Shown here in pieces: positions 1 to 9,200 of a stretch of DNA of 64,000 bases. A model generated the notes under the pieces. It was not told the origin of the DNA. It saw only the letters and a list, made by a program, of their open reading frames with translations, and did not search any database. The stretch comes from Haloferax mediterranei ATCC 33500 (GTDB taxonomy: Archaea > Halobacteriota > Halobacteria > Halobacteriales > Haloferacaceae): the NCBI RefSeq assembly GCF_000306765.2, contig NC_017941.2, positions 62,001-126,000 of the forward strand. The letters are read 5' to 3'. Numbering within the stretch: position 1 is the stretch's first letter; each line of letters begins with the position of its first letter. The translations under genes were made by a program, and so were the position numbers.

Positions 1-852
1 TGTTGGAACATCTCCCTCGATTGTACTCAGGCGCTCGCCGGCTGCAGTTCGCCCGGGAATCGACTTGAGGAGGCCCTGCGTGTAGGGATGACGAGGGTTT
101 TCGAACAACGCTTCGACTGATGCGCTCTCGACGACTTCTCCTGCGTACATCACGTTGACGCGGTCTGCGACCTCGGCGATAACACCCATGTCGTGCGTGA
201 TGAACATGATTCCCAGATCACGCTCTTCTTTAAGCGTGTCGAGCAGTTCGAGAATCTGGGCCTGAATCGTCACGTCGAGTGCCGTCGTCGGCTCGTCACA
301 GATGAGCACTTCGGGGTCGCACGCGAGTGCCATCGCGATGACTGCACGCTGGCGCATCCCGCCAGAGAACTCGTGTGGGTACTCTCGAAGTCGGCGTCGT
401 GCGTCGGGAATCCCGACAGCTTCCAGCAGTTCGACGGCCTCGCTGGTCGCTTTCTGCCCACTCAAATTCTGGTGAAGTCGGAGTGCTTCTTTGATCTGGT
501 TCCCGACCGTGTACACTGGGTTCAGTGACGTCAGTGGGTCCTGGAACACCATCGCGATGCCGTTCCCACGAATCTTCCGCCACTCTTTTTCTGTTTTCTG
601 CGCTAGGTCGTCTCCCTCGAATTCGATTCGGCCGCCTTCGATGCGGCCGGGGGAGTCGACGAGGCCCATAATCGACCGGGCGGTCACACTCTTTCCGGAC
701 CCCGACTCGCCGACGATACCGACCGTCTCGCCGCGGTAGATGTCGAAGCTCAACCCGTCGACAGCGCGGATGACCTCCTTATCCGTGTAGAAGGAGGTCC
801 GCAGGTTCTGCACGGAGAGGATGGGCTTGGCACCTTTGGAACGGCCGCTCAT
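1..852 (-). CDS. Dipeptide/oligopeptide ABC transporter ATPase (DppD-like), partial
   Basis: This is the cytoplasmic ATPase that powers peptide import through the two permeases encoded just upstream. Its start codon at 852 overlaps the permease stop in an ATGA, so the two are translationally coupled. The 284 codons in the window carry Walker A (GESGSGKS), the Q-loop (VFQDPLTSLNP), the ABC signature (FSGGMRQR), Walker B with the catalytic Glu (VLICDEPTTALDV) and the switch His (FITHDMG). The Q-loop and signature wording are typical of the DppD/OppD group. The C-terminal oligopeptide-transporter extension begins (HPYTQGLLKSIPG) but is cut by the window edge. A DppF-like second ATPase would be expected beyond position 1. 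Confidence 0.95.
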   Translation of the reverse strand, partial: MSGRSKGAKPILSVQNLRTSFYTDKEVIRAVDGLSFDIYRGETVGIVGESGSGKSVTARSIMGLVDSPGRIEGGRIEFEGDDLAQKTEKEWRKIRGNGIAMVFQDPLTSLNPVYTVGNQIKEALRLHQNLSGQKATSEAVELLEAVGIPDARRRLREYPHEFSGGMRQRAVIAMALACDPEVLICDEPTTALDVTIQAQILELLDTLKEERDLGIMFITHDMGVIAEVADRVNVMYAGEVVESASVEALFENPRHPYTQGLLKSIPGRTAAGERLSTIEGDVPT

Positions 853-2288
853 ACGCCCGACCCCCCTGCTGCAGCAGCTTCAGTACTTTCTCCGCCCTCA
901 CTCTGTGGGTCGATTGCGTCACGGACACCGTCACCGAGCGCGTTGAAACCAGTCACGACGAGCGTGATGATGAGACCGGGAAGGAGCGAGATGTGCCACG
1001 AGACACTCGCAACGTATGGTTGTCCGTCTGTAATTAGCCGCCCCCACTCGGGTGTTGGCGGTGCGATGCCGAGGCCAATGAACGACAACCCGGCGATGGC
1101 GATTATGATGCCACCGAGGGTCATCGACGAGTAGACGAGAAGGTATCCGATGACGTACGGTGCCATATGTTTCTTCATGATGACGAGCGGTGCCTGACCG
1201 AAGCTCTCCGCAGCGTCGATCCACTCTTGGCCCGACACTTGGAGGGCGGGACCACGGACTGCACGCCACAGACTCGGCCAGTAGAGGACGAAGAAGATGC
1301 CGACCATTAACGCGGCCCCATCGTACAGGTCCCCAAGCCACGTTCCGCTAAAGACCACGAAGACGATGATGAGCAACATGAACATGGGGATTGCCTGTAC
1401 AGAGTCACTTGCGAGGACGGCGGCGAGGTCTGCGATACCCTTGTAGTAGGCCGTGACGAGTGCGAGGAGTAACGCCATACCCGCAGCAAGCATGATTGAG
1501 AGGAGCGCGATGGAGAGCGATACCCTCGCACCCGAAGCGACGAAGGTAAACAAGTCCTTGCCGTCTGTCGTTGTTCCGAATGGATGGAACCTGCCGAAGT
1601 CATCGTATTGCATCGGGCCGACGTTCCGGTCTGGCGACCCCTTCGAAGAGGACTGGATGTTCGCGTCACCGACGGCCATCGATTCGATAGAACTCACCTC
1701 TTCATCCCAGTAGGTAATCTCGTTCGAGTACGGATTTCGAATGTTCTTATCGACCGTGGTCGGACCGATTGCTGGCGCGAACACTGCCATCACGAGGAAT
1801 ATCGCAACGACGACGAAGCCGAACTTCCCCCAACTGTGGCGGCGGAAGCGATTCACGATGTCGTCACCGGGCGTCCAGTCGGCTTCGCGGTAGTGTTCTC
1901 GGTATCGGAAGTACCCGTTGATGAGCCAGCCGATGAACACTGCCGAGTACGCATACACGAGCGCCACCCGGATGAACCACGCAATTCCGGGTTCGAGACC
2001 GAGGAAGTTGCCTTCCCAGGTCGTCCCGTTGTAGTGCCCTGAATTACCGATGACATCACGCGAGAGGAGCGTCGGAATCTGGTCGCCGAACGCCTTGATG
2101 CTCGCCGCGACCTCGGCTTGCCCGAGTACTCCGAGCACTGCACTGAGCAAGCCACCAACGGCTTGGACGAGTGCACCCACTTCGGGGAGGATAAGGACCA
2201 CACCGATAGCGGCCCACACGAGCGCGGGGCGGGGGTTGGCTGCGATGCGATCCGTGAGTTTGCTGTCTTGGTTTTGGTTCTCAATCAT
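849..2288 (-). CDS. Dipeptide/oligopeptide ABC transporter permease (DppC-like)
   Basis: This inner permease of the peptide importer has 479 residues. The C-terminal half holds the conserved binding-protein-dependent permease domain with an EAA loop (EWIDAAESFGQAPLVIMKKH), which docks on the ATPase. At about 300 residues most DppC proteins are much shorter. Here the N-terminal part has an additional hydrophobic segment near residues 22-55, another near 105-125, and then the usual first DppC helix (FGFVVVAIFLVMAVFAP). It starts six bases after the DppB-like stop and overlaps the ATPase start. The haloarchaeal long form of DppC is the most likely explanation for the extension. Confidence 0.92.
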   Translation of the reverse strand: MIENQNQDSKLTDRIAANPRPALVWAAIGVVLILPEVGALVQAVGGLLSAVLGVLGQAEVAASIKAFGDQIPTLLSRDVIGNSGHYNGTTWEGNFLGLEPGIAWFIRVALVYAYSAVFIGWLINGYFRYREHYREADWTPGDDIVNRFRRHSWGKFGFVVVAIFLVMAVFAPAIGPTTVDKNIRNPYSNEITYWDEEVSSIESMAVGDANIQSSSKGSPDRNVGPMQYDDFGRFHPFGTTTDGKDLFTFVASGARVSLSIALLSIMLAAGMALLLALVTAYYKGIADLAAVLASDSVQAIPMFMLLIIVFVVFSGTWLGDLYDGAALMVGIFFVLYWPSLWRAVRGPALQVSGQEWIDAAESFGQAPLVIMKKHMAPYVIGYLLVYSSMTLGGIIIAIAGLSFIGLGIAPPTPEWGRLITDGQPYVASVSWHISLLPGLIITLVVTGFNALGDGVRDAIDPQSEGGESTEAAAAGGSGV

Positions 2289-2294
2289 ATCGTG

Positions 2295-3341
2295 TCAGTT
2301 CTGATCAATTCCGACGCGGGGGTCCACGACGGTGTAGAGGATGTCTTGGAGGATGTTCACGGACACGAGCAAGACGATAGAGATGTACATCAACGCACCC
2401 ACGAGCGGGAGGTCACCCTGCACGGATGCCTGAAAGAACAGGTACCCCATCCCGTTGATAGCGAATACCAGTTCGACGAGGACGGACCCGCTGATGAGGA
2501 TGAACGCCTCGCTCGTGATGATTGGAATGAGCGGGATGAGCGCGTTCCGGAACACGTGCTTCCAGACGATACTTCGCTCGGAGAGACCTTTCGCACGCGC
2601 CGTCTCGACGTAGTTGGAGTTGATAGTCTCCAGTACCGCTGTGCGCCCGATACGCATCTCGTTCCCCATGGACGACGAGCCAAGAACGAGGGCTGCGGGG
2701 GCAACTTGTTTGGTTGCCTTTAGGAACTCGGTAAATGCCTCGCCGGGGTTCGTGAGCGATTCGAGCGGATGCGCCAAGAACGCGAGCGAGGGCGGTGTCA
2801 CGATGTTCGTTTCAACGAGTAGCGACGACCACTCGAATCCGAGCACCTTGTTCGACTGCGCAAGGATACTGACGAAGATGACGGCGAGCCAGAAGTTCGG
2901 CATTGCGCGCCAGACGATACCCCCGAACGAAGCGAGGTAGTCTCCGATGGTGTTCGGACGGAGTCCCGCGTAGAACCCAAGCGGGATACCGACGAACAGC
3001 GCGATGAGCACCGACCAGAAGCCGAGCCACATCGTCCGCGGGAGGTAAATCAGCACGAGTTCGAACGCCGGCGTACCCGGGCTGATAACCCACGAGTTGG
3101 GCATATTAAGCGTCACCAAATTCACCAGGTAGTCGAAGTACTGCTGCCACAGCGGGTCGTTCAAGCCAAGTTGCTGCCGAATCCGTTCCGCTTCGGCACC
3201 CGTTGCACCTTGGGGACCAAGGATAGCCGCGGCCGGGTCTATCGGCCCGAGCCGGATAATGAAGAAGGTAACTGTGACACCAAAGAGGACTACTGGAAGC
3301 GCTAGTAGAATCCGTTTGAGTAGATACTCCCAGCGGCTCAT
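2295..3341 (-). CDS. Dipeptide/oligopeptide ABC transporter permease (DppB-like)
   Basis: This 348-residue integral membrane protein pairs with the DppC-like permease to form the transport channel. It starts with the standard DppB motif (MSRWEYLLKRILLALPVVL), has about six hydrophobic segments, and carries the EAA loop around residues 244-270 (NYVETARAKGLSERSIVWKH). It lies 156 bases downstream of the binding-protein gene on the same strand. That gap is large enough for partial termination or processing, which would let the abundant binding protein be made in excess. Length and motifs are normal for the family. Confidence 0.94.
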   Translation of the reverse strand: MSRWEYLLKRILLALPVVLFGVTVTFFIIRLGPIDPAAAILGPQGATGAEAERIRQQLGLNDPLWQQYFDYLVNLVTLNMPNSWVISPGTPAFELVLIYLPRTMWLGFWSVLIALFVGIPLGFYAGLRPNTIGDYLASFGGIVWRAMPNFWLAVIFVSILAQSNKVLGFEWSSLLVETNIVTPPSLAFLAHPLESLTNPGEAFTEFLKATKQVAPAALVLGSSSMGNEMRIGRTAVLETINSNYVETARAKGLSERSIVWKHVFRNALIPLIPIITSEAFILISGSVLVELVFAINGMGYLFFQASVQGDLPLVGALMYISIVLLVSVNILQDILYTVVDPRVGIDQN

Positions 3342-3497
3342 TTTCCACCCCTATGCCAGTTCTTGTCGCTCATACTATGTAGGTCTTGAACAGCCATCAT
3401 GATTATGTCTTACGTTATGCTCGCGGAAACATTTACCACGGACACTGAACCTTCGGTTCACTGCCTGATTGTTGAAAAATCGGCGCGCTGAGTTGCG

Positions 3498-5345
3498 TTA
3501 CTTACTCTCGGAGAGCGTGATGTCCTTGTCCATTGCGGACGCAGCACCCATCGCACCCGGCGGCTGGTAGTCGATCCGGTCGTACCAGAACAGCTCACCC
3601 TTCGGGTGGTAGAGGTTGATGAAGCCGATGTCCTCCCAGTTGGCCTCTTCGAGGGCGACGTATGCCTCGTCGCGTGCGGCGGCAGCCTCCTCGGTCGTCG
3701 CCTTGTTATCGAGGACAGTCTGCCACGCATCGGTCGCCTTCTGCGAAGCGTCGCCGGTTTCTTCGCTCCAGTCGAGATACGAAACCGGGGTCGACTCGCC
3801 ACCGATGATGGTGTCTGCCGGGTTCAGAAGCTGGAGGAAGTTGCTCGCTTCTGGGTAGTCGGCACCCCATCCGAGCGTGTACAGTTCGAGGTTACCCTGA
3901 CGACCGCGCTGGGTCAGCGTCGCGAACGGCGCTTCCTCGATCTTCATGTTGATGTGAACGCTCGCAAGCTGGTCGCGGAGAATCTTCGCCATCGCCGACC
4001 AGGTTGCCGACTTGTACTGCGTCCATTGCAGCGTGTACTTGTTGTCCTTGTTGTACCCTTCTGCTTCCATGATCTCGCGGGCCTTGTCGAGGCGAGACTC
4101 GTTGATGCCGTATGGGTACTTTTCTTCGGCGTGCTTGTCGTAGGCGCTGGAGCCACCGGGGTAGATTGCCGGTGGGGTGAGGTGGAACGCGGAGCGACCG
4201 CGGTTCTTGAAGACCTCGCTCACGATGACTTCGCGGTTAACTGCGTATGCGACGGCTTTGCGGACCGGCTTCGGCACGTTGGACATGCTAAAGCCGATGT
4301 AGTAGGTCGTGAGTTCGGAGATTGCCGAGTAGTTCAGGGTATCACCGTTACGAACCGGGCCGTAGCTACCGAGTTCACGGCCGACATCGTCGGTCTCTTC
4401 GACGTTCACAAGACTGGGGTCGTACTTCGGCGTCGGAATTGCGAACGCGTCGGCATTCTTCTCCATCGTGTACGTCCATTTGGCGTCGGTGTCTTCGATG
4501 ATCTGCCAGTGGACGCCGTCGTTTTTGACTTCGCCGCCGAAGTAGTCGTCGTACTTGACGATGTCGACAGACGTACCCTGTTCCCACTTTTCGAGCTTGT
4601 ACGGACCACAACCGACCGGGTTCTTGGTTGCGAACTCCGTGTACTCCATCTCGCCGTCGTAGCCTTCGACGTCGCCGACGATGTTCTCGGGGTGAATCGA
4701 GAAGACACCGTATGCGAGCATGCCGAGCGTGGACGCGAATGGCGAAGAGAGCTTGACCTTTACCGTCTTTTCGTCGACCTTTTCGACACCCAGGGTGCCG
4801 GGCTTGTACGTCTCCACTTCTTCGCCCTCGCCGTTGGTCGTCGTCTCGGTTTCGTGGACGACACTGAGAGTGTCGAGCAGGAAACTCGCACGGCGAGTGT
4901 GCTCGGAGCCAGCGAGGCGTTCCCAGGAGTAGATGACGTCGTCTGCGGTGACCGTAGAGCCGTCGTGGAAGGTCGCATCGTTCAGCGTGAACGTGTACTC
5001 GGTCCCGTCCTCAGAGACAGAGTAGTCAGATGCGAGGAGGGCTTCGGTGCGCGCTTCGCCCTTCGGGTAGTGGACGAGCGCCTGGTGGATGTTCGTGACG
5101 ACGTGGTTCGACGCTTCGTCCGTCATCGCGACGGGGTCCAGAGTCGTAACCGTCGAGTTGATGTACTTGAGGATGTCTCCCTCGGTCTCCCCACCGCCAG
5201 TCTGTTCCGTTCCGGTCTCGGAATCGGTGGTCTCTGTTCCTTCGCTACCATCGCCGCCGGTACAACCGGCGAGGGCAGCGGCCGTAGCAGCCCCACCCGT
5301 TGCCTTCAGGAAACGGCGACGCGAGAGTTTGTTAGTGTCTGGCAT
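3498..5345 (-). CDS. Peptide ABC transporter substrate-binding lipoprotein (DppA/OppA family)
   Basis: This 615-residue extracellular binding protein captures peptides (or a related ligand) for the importer. The N-terminus has a twin-arginine motif (LSRRRFLKATGG) followed by a lipobox (LAGC, Cys about residue 28), so it should be exported folded by Tat and anchored by a lipid, as is usual in haloarchaea. A Thr/Glu/Gly-rich linker follows to about residue 58, then an SBP_bac_5 domain. It heads the operon. A TATA-like box at 5371-5380 places the transcript start at or next to the ATG, suggesting a leaderless message. The substrate cannot be fixed from sequence alone. Confidence 0.93.
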   Translation of the reverse strand: MPDTNKLSRRRFLKATGGAATAAALAGCTGGDGSEGTETTDSETGTEQTGGGETEGDILKYINSTVTTLDPVAMTDEASNHVVTNIHQALVHYPKGEARTEALLASDYSVSEDGTEYTFTLNDATFHDGSTVTADDVIYSWERLAGSEHTRRASFLLDTLSVVHETETTTNGEGEEVETYKPGTLGVEKVDEKTVKVKLSSPFASTLGMLAYGVFSIHPENIVGDVEGYDGEMEYTEFATKNPVGCGPYKLEKWEQGTSVDIVKYDDYFGGEVKNDGVHWQIIEDTDAKWTYTMEKNADAFAIPTPKYDPSLVNVEETDDVGRELGSYGPVRNGDTLNYSAISELTTYYIGFSMSNVPKPVRKAVAYAVNREVIVSEVFKNRGRSAFHLTPPAIYPGGSSAYDKHAEEKYPYGINESRLDKAREIMEAEGYNKDNKYTLQWTQYKSATWSAMAKILRDQLASVHINMKIEEAPFATLTQRGRQGNLELYTLGWGADYPEASNFLQLLNPADTIIGGESTPVSYLDWSEETGDASQKATDAWQTVLDNKATTEEAAAARDEAYVALEEANWEDIGFINLYHPKGELFWYDRIDYQPPGAMGAASAMDKDITLSESK

Positions 5346-5370
5346 TCGAAACCACGTTCCGAGCCCTTTT

Positions 5371-5380
5371 GGATAAACTT
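5371..5380 (-). promoter_or_regulatory. TATA-like box of the peptide transporter operon
   Basis: On the minus strand this reads AAGTTTATCC. Its centre is about 30 bases before the ATG of the binding-protein gene at 5345, the spacing expected for a leaderless haloarchaeal transcript. Confidence 0.5.
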
Positions 5381-5550
5381 ACCGTATTCGATTTGTTTGA
5401 TAGGGTGTATCGTGGAAGATGGTAGTCCCCACTTAAACGGCGAATTCTGCCAAGAGAGGTAATCTCCCGTTCATTTTACTTTTTAAACCAGTTTTTGAGA
5501 CGACAGAATCGAGGGACCGAATCGACCTCTCCGACTGTGGTTTCGGGCAA

Positions 5551-5560
5551 CTTATATAGG
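5551..5560 (+). promoter_or_regulatory. TATA box of the 55-residue protein gene
   Basis: The sequence CTTATATAGG sits 21-30 bases before the ATG at 5581. It is one of the best TATA matches in the window and supports a leaderless start exactly at that ATG. Confidence 0.65.
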
Positions 5561-5580
5561 GGTGACACTATGTATCATAC

Positions 5581-5748
5581 ATGACGCCGGATGCGACGGC
5601 TTCCGTCGACGACTCGGGCGCCGAGGTTATGGCCTCGGTGGATCGTACCCAGACGGGCCAGCGTCTTATTATCGCGGATATCTCCCGCGACGACGCGTGG
5701 CTCGCTGCAGACGTAGCCGACGCACTCGCACTCGACAACTGGCGATAA
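5581..5748 (+). CDS. Small haloarchaeal protein, DUF7556-like (55 aa)
   Basis: The gene is supported by a strong TATA box at the leaderless distance and by a sequence I recognise as a conserved haloarchaeal small family. The N-terminal 15 residues are variable and acidic. The conserved part contains VMASVDRTQTGQRLIIADIS and ends RDDAWLAADVADALALDNWR. There are no cysteines or membrane segments. It lies between the divergently transcribed peptide transporter operon and the DUF296-polC pair and is probably monocistronic. The function is unknown; the name DUF7556 is from memory. Confidence 0.75.
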   Translation: MTPDATASVDDSGAEVMASVDRTQTGQRLIIADISRDDAWLAADVADALALDNWR

Positions 5749-5839
5749 TCGCCCCGGCCTTTTCGACGACCTCGCCGGCCTCACCAACCGGCGACTGAGA
5801 CCATTCACATTTTAGTCCGACTCACTCGTGAGACATTGC

Positions 5840-6259
5840 ATGAACGCTCGAGCGGTGACGGTGAGCGAGGAGTACCTCGCGAGCCTCGAACACGGGGCAG
5901 ACTGGCGCGAAGAGATAGAGGAGTTCTGTGCCCGAGAGGACATCGAGTCCGCGTGGTTCAACGCCATGGGTGCCGTTCAGGACGCCGAAATCTGGTTCTA
6001 CGACCAGACGGACCAGGAGTACCAGTCTGTCACGTTCGACGAACCACTCGAAGTCGCCACCTGCGTCGGTAACGTTTCGCTTCTCGACGGCGAACCGTTC
6101 GCACACACGCACGCGGTACTCTCTCGCCGAAGCGGGCAGTCGCTCGCGGGTCACCTCGACTCGGCGACCGTCTTCGCCGGTGAAGTGTATCTCCGTGCGT
6201 TCGACGAGCCACTCGAACGTGAACACGACAACGTAACCGACCTCGACCTCTGGTTGTAG
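5840..6259 (+). CDS. DUF296/PPC-domain protein
   Basis: This protein has 139 residues and is a single DUF296 (PPC, plants-and-prokaryotes conserved) domain. The core motifs are WFNAMGAVQDAEIWFYD, the His-rich HTHAVLS and GHLDSATVFAGEVYLRAF. PPC domains form trimers and in plants are fused to AT-hook DNA-binding motifs; the stand-alone prokaryotic versions are uncharacterised. The ATG at 5840 is chosen over an in-frame GTG at 5828 because the TATA-like CATTTTAGTC lies 24-33 bases before the ATG. The stop codon is two bases before the polC start, so the two genes are almost certainly cotranscribed. Confidence 0.85.
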   Translation: MNARAVTVSEEYLASLEHGADWREEIEEFCAREDIESAWFNAMGAVQDAEIWFYDQTDQEYQSVTFDEPLEVATCVGNVSLLDGEPFAHTHAVLSRRSGQSLAGHLDSATVFAGEVYLRAFDEPLEREHDNVTDLDLWL

Positions 6260-6261
6260 AC

Positions 6262-9200
6262 GTGCGAGAGGAGGATTCCCAGTACTTCGAGCGCATCGAA
6301 GACCGACTCGACGAGGCATTCGACCTCGCCCGCACCGCGAAGGCGACGGGATACGACCCAAAGACCGACGTCGAGATTCCGGTCGCAAAGGACATGGCCG
6401 ACCGCGTCGAGAACATTCTCGGTATCGATGGGGTCGCAGCACGCGTCCGTGAACTCGAAGGCGAAATGTCTCGCGAAGAAGCCGCACTCGAACTCGTGAC
6501 CGACTTCGTCGACGGCAACGTCGGCGATTACGACTCCCGCGAGGGCAAAGTCGAGGGCGCGGTTCGAACTGCCGTTGCCCTCCTCACCGAGGGTGTGGTC
6601 GCTGCTCCCATCGAGGGAATCGACCGCGTGGAGATTCTCGAAAACGACGACGGAACCGAGTTCGTCAACGTCTACTACGCCGGTCCGATTCGCTCTGCGG
6701 GCGGGACCGCACAGGCGCTTTCCGTGCTCGTCGCCGACTACGCCCGGTCGCTGCTTGGTATCGACGAGTACAAAGCGCGAACCGACGAGGTCGAACGTTA
6801 CGTCGAGGAAATCAATCTCTACGACAAGGAAACCGGGCTTCAGTACTCGCCGAAGGACAAGGAAACCCGATTTATCGCCGAGAACATGCCCATCATGCTC
6901 GACGGCGAGGCGACCGGCGACGAGGAAGTCTCGGGGTTCCGCGACCTCGAACGCGTCGACACCAACTCCTCCCGCGGCGGGATGTGTCTCGTTATGGCCG
7001 AGGGGATTGCTCTCAAGGCCCCGAAGATTCAGCGCTACACCCGCCAACTCGACGAGGTCGACTGGCCGTGGCTTCAGGACCTCATCGACGGCACCATCGG
7101 GAAAGATAGCGACGAAGATGGGAAAGCCGACGAACCGTCCGACGACGAGGACGGTGAGAACGAAACCGAATCTGATGCCGAAGCCGAATCGGACGCCGAC
7201 GAAGACGCGGATTCGGACGCCCCGAACGGCCCGACTCGCGTCGAACCCGCGACGAAGTTCCTCCGCGATCTCATCGCGGGCCGTCCGGTCTTCGGCCACC
7301 CCTCGGCCCCCGGTGGCTTCCGACTCCGCTACGGCCGCGCCCGTAACCACGGATTCGCAACCGCAGGCGTCCATCCCGCGACGATGCACATCGTCGACGA
7401 CTTCATCGCTACGGGGACGCAAATCAAGACCGAACGCCCCGGCAAAGCCGGTGGTGTCGTCCCCGTCGACTCCATCGAGGGGCCGACGGTCAGACTCGCC
7501 AACGGCGACGTTCGTCGCATCGACGACCCCGAGGAGGCCGAAGAACTGCAAAACGGGGTCGAGAAAATCATCGACCTCGGCGAGTACCTCGTCAACTTCG
7601 GCGAATTCGTTGAGAACAACCACCCGCTTGCGCCGGCCTCGTACGTCTTCGAGTGGTGGATTCAGGACTTCGAGGCGACCGACGCTAACGTGCAGGCGCT
7701 TCGAGACGACCCGACCGTCGACCTCGAAGACCCGAATGTCGAAGAGGCCCTCTCGTGGGCGACCGAGTTCGACGCGCCGCTGCATCCGAAGTTCACCTAC
7801 CTCTGGCACGACATCTCGGTCGAGCAGTTCGACGCGCTCGCCGACGCCGTCGCTGCCGGTGACATCGCCGCTGCCGAAGTGGACGGCGGAACCACTTCGG
7901 CGCTCCAAGCCGACAACGAACCTGAACGTGGCGAAGAAGGAACGCTCGTTCTCGAACATACGCCCGAAATCCGCGAAGCGCTCGAACACCTTCTTGTCGA
8001 GCACCGACAGACGGACGAGACGCTTCGGGTTCCCATCTGGCGACCGCTCGCCTGTTCTCTCGGTTTGACCGACGACCGAGAGCGAACGTGGGAACTTGCT
8101 GACCTCCCGGACCGCGTCCGTGAGTGGGACGACGGCGACAACGCCACCGAGGCGGTAAACGAAGTCGCACCCTTCACTGTCCGCGAACGCGCACCGACCC
8201 GTATCGGAAACCGGATGGGCCGTCCGGAGAAGTCCGAGCGCCGCGACCTTTCGCCAGCGGTTCACACACTATTCCCCATCGGCGAGGCTGGCGGCAGCCA
8301 ACGCGACGTGGGCGATGCCGCCCGACACCGCGGTGAGTCGGGAAAGCGCGGTGAAATCTCGGTTCGCCTCGGCAGACGCAAGTGCCCCGATTGCGGTGCG
8401 TTCGGCTTCAAATCCAAGTGCTCTGACTGCGGCGGCCACACTCAACCGCACTACGAGTGCGACGACTGCGGCACCGTCATCGAACCCGACGAATCCGGTC
8501 GCGTCTACTGTGACCGCTGTGAGTGGGAAGTCGAAAGCGCCGCGTGGCAGGAAATCGACCTGAACACCGAGTACCGAAACGCCCTCGAACGCGTCGGCGA
8601 ACGTGAAGCGTCGTTCAAGATTCTGAAGGGTGTCAAGGGACTTACGTCTGCGAACAAGACGCCCGAACCAATCGAGAAAGGCATCCTCCGGGCGAAACAC
8701 GACGTGTCGTCGTTCAAAGACGGAACCGTCCGCTACGACATGACTGACCTTCCGGTCACCGCCGTTCGCCCCGAAGAACTCGACGTGACGGCCGACCACT
8801 TCCGCGAACTCGGCTACGAGACCGACATCGACGGCGAACCCCTCCGGTTCGACGACCAACTGGTCGAACTCAAAGTACAGGATATCGTCCTCTCGACGGG
8901 CGCGGCGGAACACATGATGCAGACCGCCGACTTCGTCGACGACCTCTTAGAGCAGTTCTACGGGGTCGACCGCTTCTACGAAATCGAAGAGCGAGACGAC
9001 CTCATCGGCGAACTCGTCTTCGGGATGGCCCCGCACACGTCCGCGGCCGTCGTCGGCAGAGTTGTCGGATTCACGACTGCCGCCGTCGGGTATGCCCATC
9101 CGTACTTCCACGCCGCGAAACGCCGGAATTGCTTCCACCCAGATACCACAGTCTGGTACAAGGACGAAGCCGATTGTTGGCACTATGACGACATCCGGAC

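Noticed and set aside
3606..5462. 618-codon plus-strand open frame opposite the peptide-binding protein gene
   Set aside because: It is the mirror of a clear SBP_bac_5 gene with Tat signal and lipobox; long antisense frames are expected at this GC content, and its sequence is Arg/Val/Asp-biased without motifs.
6151..8265. 704-codon minus-strand open frame opposite polC
   Set aside because: The opposite strand encodes the DP2 exteins with full family motifs; this frame has shadow composition only.
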